34,934 bases of DNA from Chara braunii (lineage: Eukaryota; Streptophyta; Charophyceae; Charales; Characeae). The stretch covers positions 1,708,879-1,743,812 of the forward strand of contig BFEA01000217.1 of assembly GCA_003427395.1 (NCBI GenBank), read 5' to 3'. Numbering within the stretch: the stretch's first letter is position 1; each line of letters opens with the position of its first letter. Of this stretch, positions 1-9,363 are shown in pieces. The notes below the pieces were generated by a model, which saw nothing but the letters and a program-made list of their open reading frames with translations, was not told the DNA's origin and did not search any database. Both the position numbers and the translations under genes were made by a program.

Positions 1-9
1 AAGAGTTGT

Positions 10-29
10 GGGGGGGGGGGGGGGGGGGG
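10..29. repeat. Poly-G run
   Basis: An uninterrupted run of 20 G lies close to the window start. The sequence between it and about 430 is low-complexity, with several A- and T-runs, and I see no supported gene there. Homopolymers of this length are error-prone in assemblies, so the exact length should not be trusted. Confidence 0.9.
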
Positions 30-430
30 CACGTGGTCTGCCTGTGGCCACGGAATTTGAAAGTCGCACAGGACCTTCACAAGAAGGCAAAATCGAGACA
101 CGCGTCGTGGTCGCACGGCGCGTTCCACAACAATAAGGAACCACGCCGCATAGGGGAACAACACATTACTTTAAAAGGGACCACCGCACACGAAAAAAAA
201 AACAACAACACAAAAGGGTTCACCACAGAGACACAGAAAACAGACAAGAGAGAGGGAGAGAGTAAAAAAATAAGGATTCGGACAAAATGTATGTGACAGA
301 GCAAGGTTACAAAAATATAATTTATATTTGTTTTTTTTCCTCGGAACTCCACGACCCCCTTTGTGGCACGGAGTTTTTTTTTTTTCCCGTTTCAGGTCTG
401 TCAACTTAACCCCCCTTTATGTTCGTTTCG

Positions 431-897
431 CCCTGCACATCCACAACATCAATCCTTCCCGATAAACATGGACGTTCACTACCTCGGGCCAGCCCGGCAT
501 CAAGGGTCACCATGTGCAACGAAATTGCCACGCAGTAGTCAACTCCCCGATGAGGGCAAGGTTGTAAAAAAAAAAAAAATCGAGGGAGTGGGGTGGGGCC
601 CTGCGCATCCACAACATCAATCCTTCCCGATAAACATGGACGTTCACTACCGCGGACCAACCCGTCAACAAGGGCCACCATTTGCAACGAAATTGCCACG
701 CAGTAGTCAACTCCCAGATGAGGGCAAGGTTGTAACAAAAAAAAATCGGGGGCGCATCCACAACATCAATCCATCCCGATAAACATGGACGTAGATTACC
801 GCGCGCCAGCCCAGCAACAAGGGTCACCATTNGCTACGAAATCGCCACGCAGTACTCAACTCCCAGATGAGGGCAATGTTGCAACAAAAAAAAATCT
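431..897 (+). repeat. Three-copy tandem repeat of about 150-168 bp
   Basis: Three diverged copies begin near 431, 599 and 750. Each carries the block gcatccacaacatcaatcc, then gataaacatggacg, then a segment ending in gatgagggcaa and a short A-run. Spacing between copies is about 168 and then 149 bp; the difference is mostly in the A-run and the GC-rich joint. A single ambiguous base lies in copy 3 at 832. The open reading frames across this array on both strands follow the repeat and do not look like real proteins. The unit resembles a decayed satellite or a piece of a mobile-element leader; its family is not recognised. Confidence 0.85.
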
Positions 898-2140
898 CCA
901 ACATGGACGTGTTGGAATCATGTTGAACATATGTTGTTCAACAGTTGAAAACATGTGACCCGCATGTTCGCAAACAGTTTACAACATGCAAATGCCCCAT
1001 AAAAAACAATTGGGCCAACCATTTCACCCTCTTCATACGTTGCACCCAACTTGTGTCCAAGTTGAAACCGCGATGAAAATTTGCGACAATTTTTCTGTTG
1101 ATTATTGTTATCACTAAGAGAAATCATAATGGGCATAGAGAAGTTCAGTTCTGTCTGATTGAAAGTTATCAGCAGGAGGACTTCATGTCTCTGACTAAGT
1201 TGTCCTTTCAAGAAATTCAGACGAAGGCAAGCATAAAGAAGTTCAGCTTTACTTGACTGAGAGTGGTCAATAGAGGGACTTTGTTTGAGACTGACGGGAC
1301 GTCTCTTGGAAAAAGAAATCCCAGTTGAGGGAAGGGACCTATCTGGGGCTAGCACTAAGTTTTTGCTTGTGATTGAAGGGAGGTCTCTTGCAAACTCTTA
1401 GTGTTGGCTAGTATGTTCAGTGCCTCTTGAGACTGAAGGTAGGTCTCTTCGGAAATGTTTGTTCTGTTATGGGGCAAGGGCAGTCTGCTTGTGGGTTATG
1501 ATATGCTTGCCTGACTGTATGTGTCTGGGGTTTTCTTCTCTAACCTAAGGATGCGTTGATTGTCGAGGCTAGCCAGAGCCTTACCGCAGCAGGTTGCAAT
1601 CTGGTGGGGTTGGCAGGTCCCCGACGCGAGTGTCGAATTCCGTAGTCAGCTGAGGCTAAGACTCCGGGAGTCTAGCTTATGAGGCTGAGAGGGGTCGGCT
1701 GGAACCTTACCGCAGTCAGAGGATGCAATCCAGTGAGGTTAGCCAGAGCCTGGAACTGTGGTTAGACCGGGTCCCACGTTCAAAAATCTGGGCGGGGTAG
1801 CCAGCGCCCTTGGCCAAAAACAGGTAGGTGAGCCGGTCCCTGACCGCAGTGGTCAAATCCGGATTCGGGACAGTCAGACTGACGGGAGTGCCAAAGGGCT
1901 GCCATACTCGAGTAGTGGGTATGATTGGTCTTGACCTGGAGGCAGGTCAAAGGGGATGTCAAGACAGATGGTCTGNCTAGTCCTGACCTGAGGCGGGCCG
2001 AATGAGGTATGTCAGACTGACGGGACATTTGGCATTCCTGGCCAGTGGTGGGTCGAAAACAAGGCAATCAATAAATGCTGGGTATGAAGAGTTGTTATGT
2101 ATTAATTGTTATTTGTTATTTATTGTTTTATTTATGAGGC
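898..2140. other. Degenerate duplicated DNA, no gene recognised
   Basis: No convincing coding region is visible. It starts with a palindrome at 921-943 (8-base arms TGTTGAAC and GTTCAACA around a 7-base loop). From about 1140 to 2070 the DNA is built from worn duplications: gaagttcag at 1140 and 1228, gagactga-type motifs followed by gtctctt near 1286, 1370 and 1429, and ttaccgcag-type blocks near 1580 and 1700, with a related block near 1840. This layering resembles an old LTR or other non-coding part of a retroelement, but no terminal TG/CA pair or second copy was found, so no class is assigned. Confidence 0.4.
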
Positions 2141-2277
2141 TTATTTTAATTTGTTAATGTTTGATTGCTGGTTGTCAGAGGGTCTGCTTGCTGGGATATG
2201 GTGGGTGTCTGTGGGACTTGCTGGTTTTGCAGGTATGCAAATACTTATTTGAAGTTCCCAGACTAGAGCAAAGAAAA

Positions 2278-2440
2278 AGGGTTTGGTATCCCCTTCCCTA
2301 TTGTCTGAGAAGTTGAGGAGACGCCTCACTCGGACCAGAGAAAGAAAACAAGGGTTTGGTATCTCCATCAAGTGAGGAGCTGAGAAAATGTCTATCAGTT
2401 CAGAGAACAGAAAAGAGGGTTTGGTATACCCTATTTCCAG
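2278..2440 (+). repeat. Three-copy repeat around agggtttggtat
   Basis: The motif agggtttggtat occurs at 2278, 2351 and 2416, each time preceded by an A/G-rich stretch and followed by a short pyrimidine stretch. Spacing is 73 and 65 bp, so the copies have drifted. The flanks (2141-2277 and 2441-2733) show no supported gene. A minus-strand ORF across this area follows the repeats and is not accepted. Confidence 0.6.
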
Positions 2441-2733
2441 CATGGCAGACAGAGTGAGTACTATCGTTACTGGGGTCATCCCTGGCATAGGTGTCTGATC
2501 AAGAGCTGAGGTAACCTCCATGTGAAAAGGCCAACAGTTGAGCAAGTCAAACATTCAGACAAAATCTTTCTTAAAATTTCATTTGGTGGCCGACAAGCTG
2601 CCTGGTTCGCGAGGAACCTGCATCCCGGGCCTTAAGTAAGCCAAACTCTCAGGCTTGGGACGCTATGAAGTGGACTGGATAGAGAATTTTATGAGTTAAA
2701 AATCGGATTTAAAAGGCTGAAAACAAGTCGCGC

Positions 2734-3180
2734 TTATATAAGACCTAAAAGACTGCTATGAGCTCGAGCTAAAAAAAGAAAGAGGAGAAAGAAGATGCTG
2801 AAGAGAATGCAGTGACTGGGATGACGGAGTGATGAGACGACGCATGGGGCAGGTGGAGGCTGAGCTGGCACTATGGCCTTACTTACTGCTGGAGTGGAAG
2901 GAGGTCTAGGGATATAAGGGGGAAAAGAGGCATTGGGTGTGCTGTAGCGCGCATCAAACTTTTTTCGGAGGTATTCCATCCTGTCTGGGGATGGAGTTTT
3001 CTCGTACCACCCTGATGATGGATAACGCGGATAGGGCCTCAGGTGCGCGTAGCCTCTTGGTTCTTCTTCCTCCTCCTCCTCTGAACTATAAGCGCGTCGT
3101 GCCCTGGCTGGCGGTTCCTCCTTAGCCTTCACTGTCCTTCCTCCTCTTCCCCTACCCTGTCCGCGGCGTGCCTCAGGCAT
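2734..3180 (-). CDS. Unrecognised RG/Glu/Pro-rich protein, probable spliced exon
   Basis: The minus-strand frame opens at ATG 3180-3178. The first ~98 residues look like real protein: an RG-rich basic start (RRGQGRGRGG), a run of seven Glu near residues 34-40, then a Tyr/Pro-rich segment with YLRKKFDARYS and a proline-rich end. After residue 98 the composition collapses into pyrimidine-encoded Ser/Leu/Phe. Exactly there the minus strand reads GCA|GTAAGT, a consensus splice donor (intron from 2886), and a long pyrimidine tract followed by AG ends at 2769, giving a possible 118-bp intron; a second acceptor (ttctcttcag) lies between. After the distal acceptor the frame runs only seven codons to a stop. 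RG and acidic runs suggest a nucleic-acid-binding or nuclear protein, or the start of a retroelement gag; no family is recognised. The exon part (3180-2887) is better supported than the rest. Confidence 0.4.
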   Translation of the reverse strand: MPEARRGQGRGRGGRTVKAKEEPPARARRAYSSEEEEEEEPRGYAHLRPYPRYPSSGWYEKTPSPDRMEYLRKKFDARYSTPNASFPPYIPRPPSTPAVSKAIVPAQPPPAPCVVSSLRHPSHCILFSIFFLLFLFLARAHSSLLGLI

Positions 3181-4999
3181 GATGCACGTGAGGTATCTAA
3201 AGGCTAGGATTGAGAAAGTTGTGTGAGTGAAATCTGCGATGATGAGATGAATCCTGAAAGCGGGACTGGAAGATTATCAAAAGAAGTAAAGGAAAACGAT
3301 CGCCGACTACGGGATATTGCGGTATGCTACGGGAGAAAGAAGGTGAGCGCTAAAAGAAAAGCACGTACAGGGAGAAGAAGTCTGGGACAGAGAGAAAGAA
3401 ACCTAGCGCAAAAGGGGATAACTAGCGTGGAGAGTGAGGGCGAACACTTGAGAGAGAGGCGGATGCGGAGAAGGAAGGTGAGTGCGAAGAAGGTAGGTGT
3501 GCTCAGAGAAGTACGAACGCTACAAGAAAGGTGAAGAGTCAGCTAGCGCAAAAGGAACGGTAGCGCGGAAATCGCCTCAAGCCGCAATGGGAATGAGCGA
3601 GGGCATATTGGGTTGCACTGTTTTTATATCGAAACTTCTCGCTCCGACCCAGCGGGGACGCTGGGTGGGGGTTTGGTATTATGTCGGAGGGCGCGGTGTC
3701 CCGACCCTCCTCTGTATACCAAGTCCCTACTTGGTACCACCCTTAGTTTAGTGCTGCGATCTGTAGCTACTCCCGAGACACTGTGACGCTTGGTACCTGA
3801 GCTATAGTATGATGTGGACCAGTCCCGGTGGCGTAGCCCTCAGCAAAAGGGGTGTGCCACATGACTTCCATTGGTCTATGCAGGTTCGGCGCCCTGCTGT
3901 ACAGCAGAGCACAACCGGCTTGTGACCGTGGTAGCCGCCGGGTTCGCCCTGGGACGCGGAGGTGAGAGGGCTGGCCCGGTCTTTTCAACTGAGCGCCAAG
4001 CGCCCCGGTACTGAGTTATGGGTTAGGTGCATGGAGACAGACCGCTATCAAAGAAAAGAAAAGCTAAGTAAAAGAAATAAAAGAAAGTAAGAAGTGTGAG
4101 AGCAGAAAGGAAAACTAAGAGTCAGAGCTGCATATGGATCGCGGCCCTTGCTTTAATCGGGGATAATCCGGCGATATCGGGCTACTGTACCGTTGAGTCT
4201 TCCCCTTTCTATTTTATTTACTATTATTATTATAACCATCATTGTTAACTTCTCAATTTTCCAGGCGCGGTTCTCCTTTTCTGGGTTCAGTCACTTCGAA
4301 GGGGAGGCAGACGGTTGAAGTTATTGGGCTGCGACTATAGCCTGGCGGGCTAGACTGGACCGACTCCTCGTAAGACTCCTGTACCAGAGGCGCATGGTTG
4401 AAGTGTTGCGCGGTAAGGCCTCAAAAGAAGGGCGACCCGCGGCCGCATTGGTAGGGAGCCTATCACCCCCCAGTGGAGGGTCATAAGCCCCCTCCTTGCC
4501 ATCGGACACGGGTACCCGTCGGGTATAAGCCAACGCGTACGTCTTAAAGAAAGAAAAATGCTTGTCAGTGTCCCGTTATGGGACTTCAGATATTGGGTCG
4601 TGGTCACATCGTGATAATTAGTGGCTTGACGGCAGCATAGCGATTTCGAACCATACCTTGACCGCTGAGTTTTCGGTTTCGAATTATTCAGTTTTTGTTT
4701 TGCTTTATATTTTGGAATATCAAGACTATTAAAAAAAAGGCCAGAGCATAACTTTTCTTTTAGAGCGCGGGGTCATAGCGAGGGGTGAGCCTATAAAGAG
4801 GTGAGGCAAACGGGTTCTTGGCAGTGAAGCCTCTCCTGCTGTGTTGACGTTGTTGGCCTGAGAAAGCGGTGGGTAGTCTGTGGGCACGAGTGTTGGGTCT
4901 AGTGTTGTGTTATCTGTCAAGCGGGGCAGGCTATCTTGAGTAGCAATGGCGCTACACGGCTATAGGCCTGGCTGTTGGCGGCACACGGTGCGCTGGGTC
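3181..4999. other. No gene recognised
   Basis: About 1.8 kb without a credible coding region. 3260-3600 is purine-rich and contains short Lys/Arg/Glu-rich ORFs that only reflect composition. 3640-4000 is GC-rich with a repeated ttggtac motif near 3740 and 3790. 4060-4120 is A/G-rich. Short ORFs at 3767-3988 and 4321-4607 on the minus strand have no recognisable motif. If the minus-strand RG-rich exon at 2.9-3.2 kb belongs to an element or gene, this stretch would be its upstream region. Confidence 0.3.
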
Positions 5000-6960
5000 C
5001 CATTGTCAGGTGAAGGCCCCCTGATTACGACGGCCCTGAACTATGATGGGGGAGAAGTAGTTCGACTGAAGGTCTGTATTGAAGGGGGGAGAGAGGAGGA
5101 GATGCGAGGTGACTAGAGGCTGCAGGCTGCCATTTCCGAAGCACGCGACAGGGTAGAGCGGAGGTGCAGACAAGACGGGGTGACCGTGGGCTTGAGAGTG
5201 ACGGTCATCTATCACGAGACCGAATCATCAACTGGGACCGAGACAAGGGAGGAGCAACACAACGAGAGAGTCTCAGGTGGGGAGAGTGAAATGTGGAGGC
5301 TGACTGTGAGACGGATCTCAGGTCCTGGAACAGACCCGAGGAGATCCAAAAGCACCACCGGGCCGTGGAGCCGGTGGAAAAGGGACCTGAGGCCAACTCA
5401 CGATAGCCGACTCCCAGAGGCCGCGGGACCGGAGGCCGTGGGTCAGGACGAAAACAGAGCAAGGGGAAGAGACAAGTGTGAGACGTGAGAGGCAGAACAC
5501 GTGCGCTGCGAAGAGGTCAACGAAGAGGGAGACAATTTCAGACAAAGAGTAAGCGGAAACAGGACGAGTTTGCGGAGCACGCCTGATGTCAACTGAACGG
5601 CATCTGTAGCGAACCAGAGGTGACGAGATGAGTGGTGCGCATGAGCGTGATGGGTGTGTACAGACTACACGTGGCGCGGTTCGGGAGGAGCAAGAGGGTG
5701 GTCAATGAGAAAGTGAGAGGGGAGAGTAGGCAGTACGCCTGAGACACGAGGGGCGAGAGGGTCAACAGCGAGAGAGGAGAAAACTGAACGCGTGTGCTGG
5801 GATGTTGATGTCAACTGGAAGGCAGTGAGTAACGAGCTGCAAAGAGAGGGCAGGCAGCGAGTCAAAGAGAGCAAGTGCGGCGATTGAGTCGATAGGTGGT
5901 TATGTGCGGGCGTGGACTGCACGTAGCAAGGCCTGGTGTGTGAGAGGGGAGCCAGCGAAAAGGGAGACGGTGTGAGTAAGGTAGGATGCTAGTTCACATA
6001 GGGTATTTGACATCAACCACCGCTCGCACGTTCGTGCGGCAAGCTCGCACCTTCAGTAATGATGAAAAGATGAGGAAAGAGGAACCCGCAGGGACAACGC
6101 GAGAAGTAACCATCTAGAGATGCTAGTTTGCAAAGCACGATGTAACTTGCTACTTGAATTGCTTTGTCGCGCACTGAGCATGGTCCCTCTCTGTTTGGGA
6201 CTTGGATCAGCAGCTTTTCCACTGTGCTTAGGCTGTAATTACCCGTTAATTAGTACGTGGTTTTGTGAGAGGGGAAGAGAGTGTGAGCGGAACGGAACTT
6301 GAAACGGGGAGGTAAGCGCAGTTGCATGGGAACATGCACAACCTGTGGAGTGTTCTGTAAGGAGGCAGTCGGCGGTAGGAATAAGAGAGAGGGTGGGCAG
6401 TACACTCAACTCCTGCGTGGTAGCCTGATAAAGCGGGACTAGAGGGTCAACGGGAAAAGGGGGGGGCTAGAGCCAAGTGCACGCGAAGGGAGATGCCTAC
6501 GTCAATCGGACTGCGATACATGACAAGCTACGGAGAGTAGACGTGGGCAAGTCGGCGCGAGCGAGCGTGGTGATTGAGTGGGAAGGTAGTTAAGTGTGTG
6601 TACAGGTCGCACGTAACAAAGCCAGAGGCCGTGTGAGAAGACGGTGAGGTCGACGCTGCCAACCGACAATGCAGTATAGCCATGAAGGATGAGAGGAACT
6701 TTCTGCTTGGCACCGCCAGTCTTCTGCTGTTCAAAGAAGACAAAGGCATTGCGCGCAATCAACAAAGGTAAAACAGGGCCGATATAACGGTGTGCTGATC
6801 ACCACCTGCATGCTGAACAGAGAAAAGAGACATGTGTGAGGATATGTTCTCACGAGAGTGCATAACGCGTGAAGTAAGGAGAGACGCTTCGCATGAGAAA
6901 GTTTACGCGCGAGTTAGCTGCTGACGTCAGCATTTTGTCGCAACATGAATCTAGCGCGAG
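5000..6960. repeat. GA-rich region with diverged long duplications
   Basis: The plus strand is strongly enriched in G and A and contains no supported gene. At least three diverged copies of one segment can be followed: near 5585-5700, near 5807-5960 and near 6493-6650. Each has a gtcaa motif with a following conserved block, then a gtgt/gtgc stretch leading to a gtacagactacacgt-like or ggtcgcacgtaac-like block, then a gtgagag-like purine tract. Copies are heavily mutated and unevenly spaced. ORFs here are low-complexity. It could be the body of an old non-autonomous element or a decayed satellite. Confidence 0.4.
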
Positions 6961-7303
6961 GGACAGGGTGGTCCTCCGTCAATAGCACCCCAAGTTTTGT
7001 TATCTGAAGGGTCAGGACCATCCGTGCCGGGTCTCTATCCCGAGGTTGAGGAGTTAAATTGAGAACTGTTCGCAGGGGAGACTCTCGTAGCTTTGCGTCT
7101 ATGTCAGTGGATTAACGGTAACCCCAGTTCAGGAAAACTTTGACTCATGCGAAACAGACTCAGGCAATCTGCAAATAGACCCAGACAACCCAGTGTGGGC
7201 CCCGGTAATTCAGTATAAGTANAGACAAACCCTGTGCACAGTCAGAGAACTCGTTATGTACATACCTGCTTGGTAAATCTGTGATATTGATCGTGAAGAA
7301 GTC
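6961..7303. other. Upstream region of the first small ORF
   Basis: No ORF of note. The last ~40 bases before the ATG at 7304 contain ttggtaaatctgtgata, which resembles ttggtgatctgatgtaa at the same place before the second small ORF, so the duplication that made the two ORFs probably included their 5' flank. One ambiguous base is at 7222. No TATA box can be assigned with confidence. Confidence 0.35.
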
Positions 7304-7549
7304 ATGAAGAAGGACGAGATTCTAATGGTGAAAGGTAGATCGGATAGGGATAAGAGAGAAGGCTGGGAGGAAGAGGCGAGTAGGGATATGGAAAGACATA
7401 GACTAACTCAAAGAGAGTTTGCGGTTGAAACAGCAGGAGAGAGAAAGTACATCGAATATGTGATCTACTTTTACGGATCCGATGGTAAACTGCATAGTAC
7501 TAGTTCTTCGNTAGAGAGCGTGGAGCAGGCCAAGGCAAAACTTGCGTGA
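7304..7549 (+). CDS. Small uncharacterised protein, paralogue 1 of 2
   Basis: An 81-codon ORF from ATG to TGA. The first ~48 residues are charged and probably helical (rich in Lys, Glu, Arg), with Trp21. The C-terminal part has a compact hydrophobic motif, IEYVIYFYGSDGKL, followed by a Ser/Thr stretch and a short helix-like ESVEQAKAKL. One codon (residue 70) contains an ambiguous base. It aligns without a gap from residue 1 to the end with the ORF at 8904-9158, sharing Trp21, Ala25, Ile50-Glu51-Tyr52, Tyr55, Tyr57, Gly61, Leu63, Thr66, Glu74 and Ala76. No signal peptide or membrane segment is seen. The stop sits in GCGTGAGC, so a spliced continuation through a GTGAG donor is possible but unsupported. 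Function unknown; the case for coding rests on the paralogue. Confidence 0.5.
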   Translation: MKKDEILMVKGRSDRDKREGWEEEASRDMERHRLTQREFAVETAGERKYIEYVIYFYGSDGKLHSTSSSXESVEQAKAKLA

Positions 7550-7821
7550 GCCCAACAGAGTTCAGATCATCGTTTCCTGAATTTTTACTAGTGTCCAAAT
7601 AGTGGCAGTCTGCAGCCTCCTCAGTCGCATGAGGATGCTGGTGTCAACAATCCGAATACTCGGTACATATTTACACATCCAGAGTTGGGACTAGACTAGG
7701 ATCAGCGTTCAGACATCGAGGTCGGCACAATGATCAGAGTGGTAACCGGAAACGGCTGTCAGAGAACAGGTTTTCTGAGGCAGCAATTGGGGACTGTATC
7801 TAGAGCAAGTATTTGAAAGGC

Positions 7822-8091
7822 ATCCGTAACCATACCTTGAACCGTATCCGGAACCATACTCACAACCGTATCCAAAACCATATTCAGAACCGTATCCAGA
7901 ACCATATTCAGAACCGTATCCGGAACCATATTCAGAACTGTATCCGGAACCATACTCAGAACCGTATCTCGAACCATACTCAGAACCGTATCCGGAACCA
8001 TATTCAGAACTGTATCCGGAACCATACTCAGAACCGTATCCGGAACCATACTCAAAACCATACTCCGAACCATACTCGGATTCTTACTCAA
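7822..8091 (+). repeat. Decayed 24-bp tandem array
   Basis: About ten copies of a 24-bp unit made of two related 12-mers (gaaccgtatccg and gaaccatactca variants). Because 24 is divisible by three and the unit lacks stops, the array is open on both strands: the plus strand reads an eight-residue repeat (Asn-Arg-Ile-Arg-Asn-His-Thr-Gln type) and the minus strand Met-Val-Pro-Asp-Thr-Val-Leu-Ser. This is expected from composition, and no flanking coding sequence continues the frame, so it is annotated as a repeat and not a gene. Confidence 0.85.
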
Positions 8092-8903
8092 CCACTATTC
8101 GGTCCTTTACTTATTTGATGTTTCACAACCAGTCAGTGGCCAGAGAAAGCACTTTTGAATGACAATTTTTGCGGTCAACTTGATCTGACAGCGGGCGTTC
8201 ATTGACAGACTACTGTTATCTCGACCTCTAGCATCTTGCCCTTTATCAGCAAACATCAACAACACTCAATCTACACCGTCAACAGTCAAACTACAGCGTT
8301 CAGTTTTGAGTCAGCGACTAATCAACATCTAACCGGCCAAAAGAGAAGGTGTTCAAATCAGGACTCAGACTACTTTGAAAGGTATTCAGGTCCGGATTTG
8401 GGCTCTGTACTCTGGACTTAACTGTGCTCGGAACTGTACTTGGGCAGTACTCGTAACCGTACCTCGAGCTGTACTCAGAGCAGTTCTCAGGACAAGTACT
8501 TGGAGCCACGTTCAGAGCGGTACTTAGGATGGTGCTCTGAACGGTATTTAACTGTGGATTCGGTTGCCTCTCAATTTGCATGTAATCAGCAAACAGCCAA
8601 CTCAAACGTCAACGAGTGTACTTTATCAAGCAATTAGTTTTCAGAGCAGCAATCAGCCAGTAATTGGAAACCACCCTCCAGAGCAGTAATCGTATTAACA
8701 GCAATCAACTAGTAATCAAATGGTGAGCGAATGACAACAGAGAACTGTATCTAGAACAACAACCAGGAACAACAGCAGGAAATGACAATCTGAAACAACC
8801 ATTCAAAACAGCAATCTGCCCAATAGTCTTTTCACACTTATATCATCCAAGAGTCACGCGTTTCGAGTTTGGTGATCTGATGTAACGANAATTCAGTAAG
8901 AAT
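8092..8903. repeat. Further degenerate short-period repeats
   Basis: Between the 24-bp array and the second small ORF the same theme continues in worn form. 8390-8560 holds drifting ggaactgtactcgg-like 12-mers, and 8580-8830 holds agcaatca / agtaatc motifs at loose intervals. No convincing gene. One ambiguous base lies at 8889. These repeats separate the two paralogous small ORFs and probably expanded after the duplication. Confidence 0.5.
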
Positions 8904-9158
8904 ATGGACAGCAGCAACACAGTTAGAGTCTTCTGCTTGCTGTATCAGAGTGCTGAAGAGACCTGGAGGGAGAGAGCAGTTGAGGAGTACAATCAGCGGA
9001 CTGCTATGATGATGGAACATGCGCTGGTTCTCGTGAGGGATCATACAAAAATCGAATACACGTACTACCTGTATGATAAGATTGGCAGGTTATGTGCCAC
9101 CATAACTTCAGTGGGCACTATTGAGGAAGCAAGGAGGATCGTTAGCGGCCATCAGTGA
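8904..9158 (+). CDS. Small uncharacterised protein, paralogue 2 of 2
   Basis: An 84-codon ORF from ATG to TGA, co-linear with the ORF at 7304-7549 without gaps. It has Trp21, a charged middle, and the same C-terminal core, here IEYTYYLYDKIGRL, then a Thr/Ser stretch and IEEARRIV. About 17 of 81 positions are identical, concentrated in residues 50-76, which suggests a small folded domain (strand-turn-strand followed by a helix; inference). No signal peptide, membrane segment or metal-binding cluster is seen. The stop lies in CAGTGAGTG, where CA|GTGAGT would be a good splice donor, so the protein could be an exon of something larger. It lies 205 bp upstream of the ATG of the 220-codon ORF on the same strand. 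No known family is recognised. Confidence 0.55.
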   Translation: MDSSNTVRVFCLLYQSAEETWRERAVEEYNQRTAMMMEHALVLVRDHTKIEYTYYLYDKIGRLCATITSVGTIEEARRIVSGHQ

Positions 9159-9363
9159 GTGTTCTGTCTCTGAACAATAACAACTCACCTACCTGGACAA
9201 TCAACAATCAGTCATCATTATTTAATCAACAATCAATCATTAGCATTCATTTAATCAGCAATCTATTATCAGCAATTAGTTTTCCAGTAATCGGTTCCTT
9301 GCGGTCAGCTTGGTAGTCAGTTATCCGGGACCGTCTGATCAGCCTGTACTGGCAAAGGTACTC
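9159..9363. other. AT-rich spacer with caatca repeats
   Basis: A short spacer made of loosely repeated atcaacaatcaatca and cagcaat motifs. It contains ttggtagtcag just before the next ORF, resembling the ttggta/ttggtg block found before the two small ORFs. An in-frame extension of the next ORF reaches back to about 9310 but starts without ATG. Confidence 0.35.

Noticed and set aside
363-830. Overlapping ORFs on both strands across the 150-168 bp repeat
   Set aside because: They repeat the same residues with the DNA repeat, have no family match and exist on both strands.
3870-3895. Minus-strand ggcgccgaacctg as a primer-binding site
   Set aside because: Resemblance to a Lys-type primer-binding site is partial and there is no LTR edge beside it.
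7822-8091. CRISPR-like array
   Set aside because: The units are contiguous with no unique spacers, and the genome is eukaryotic.
7759-8118. Repetitive proteins on plus and minus strands (eight-residue repeats)
   Set aside because: Both strands are open only because the 24-bp unit lacks stops; there is no non-repetitive coding sequence at either end.
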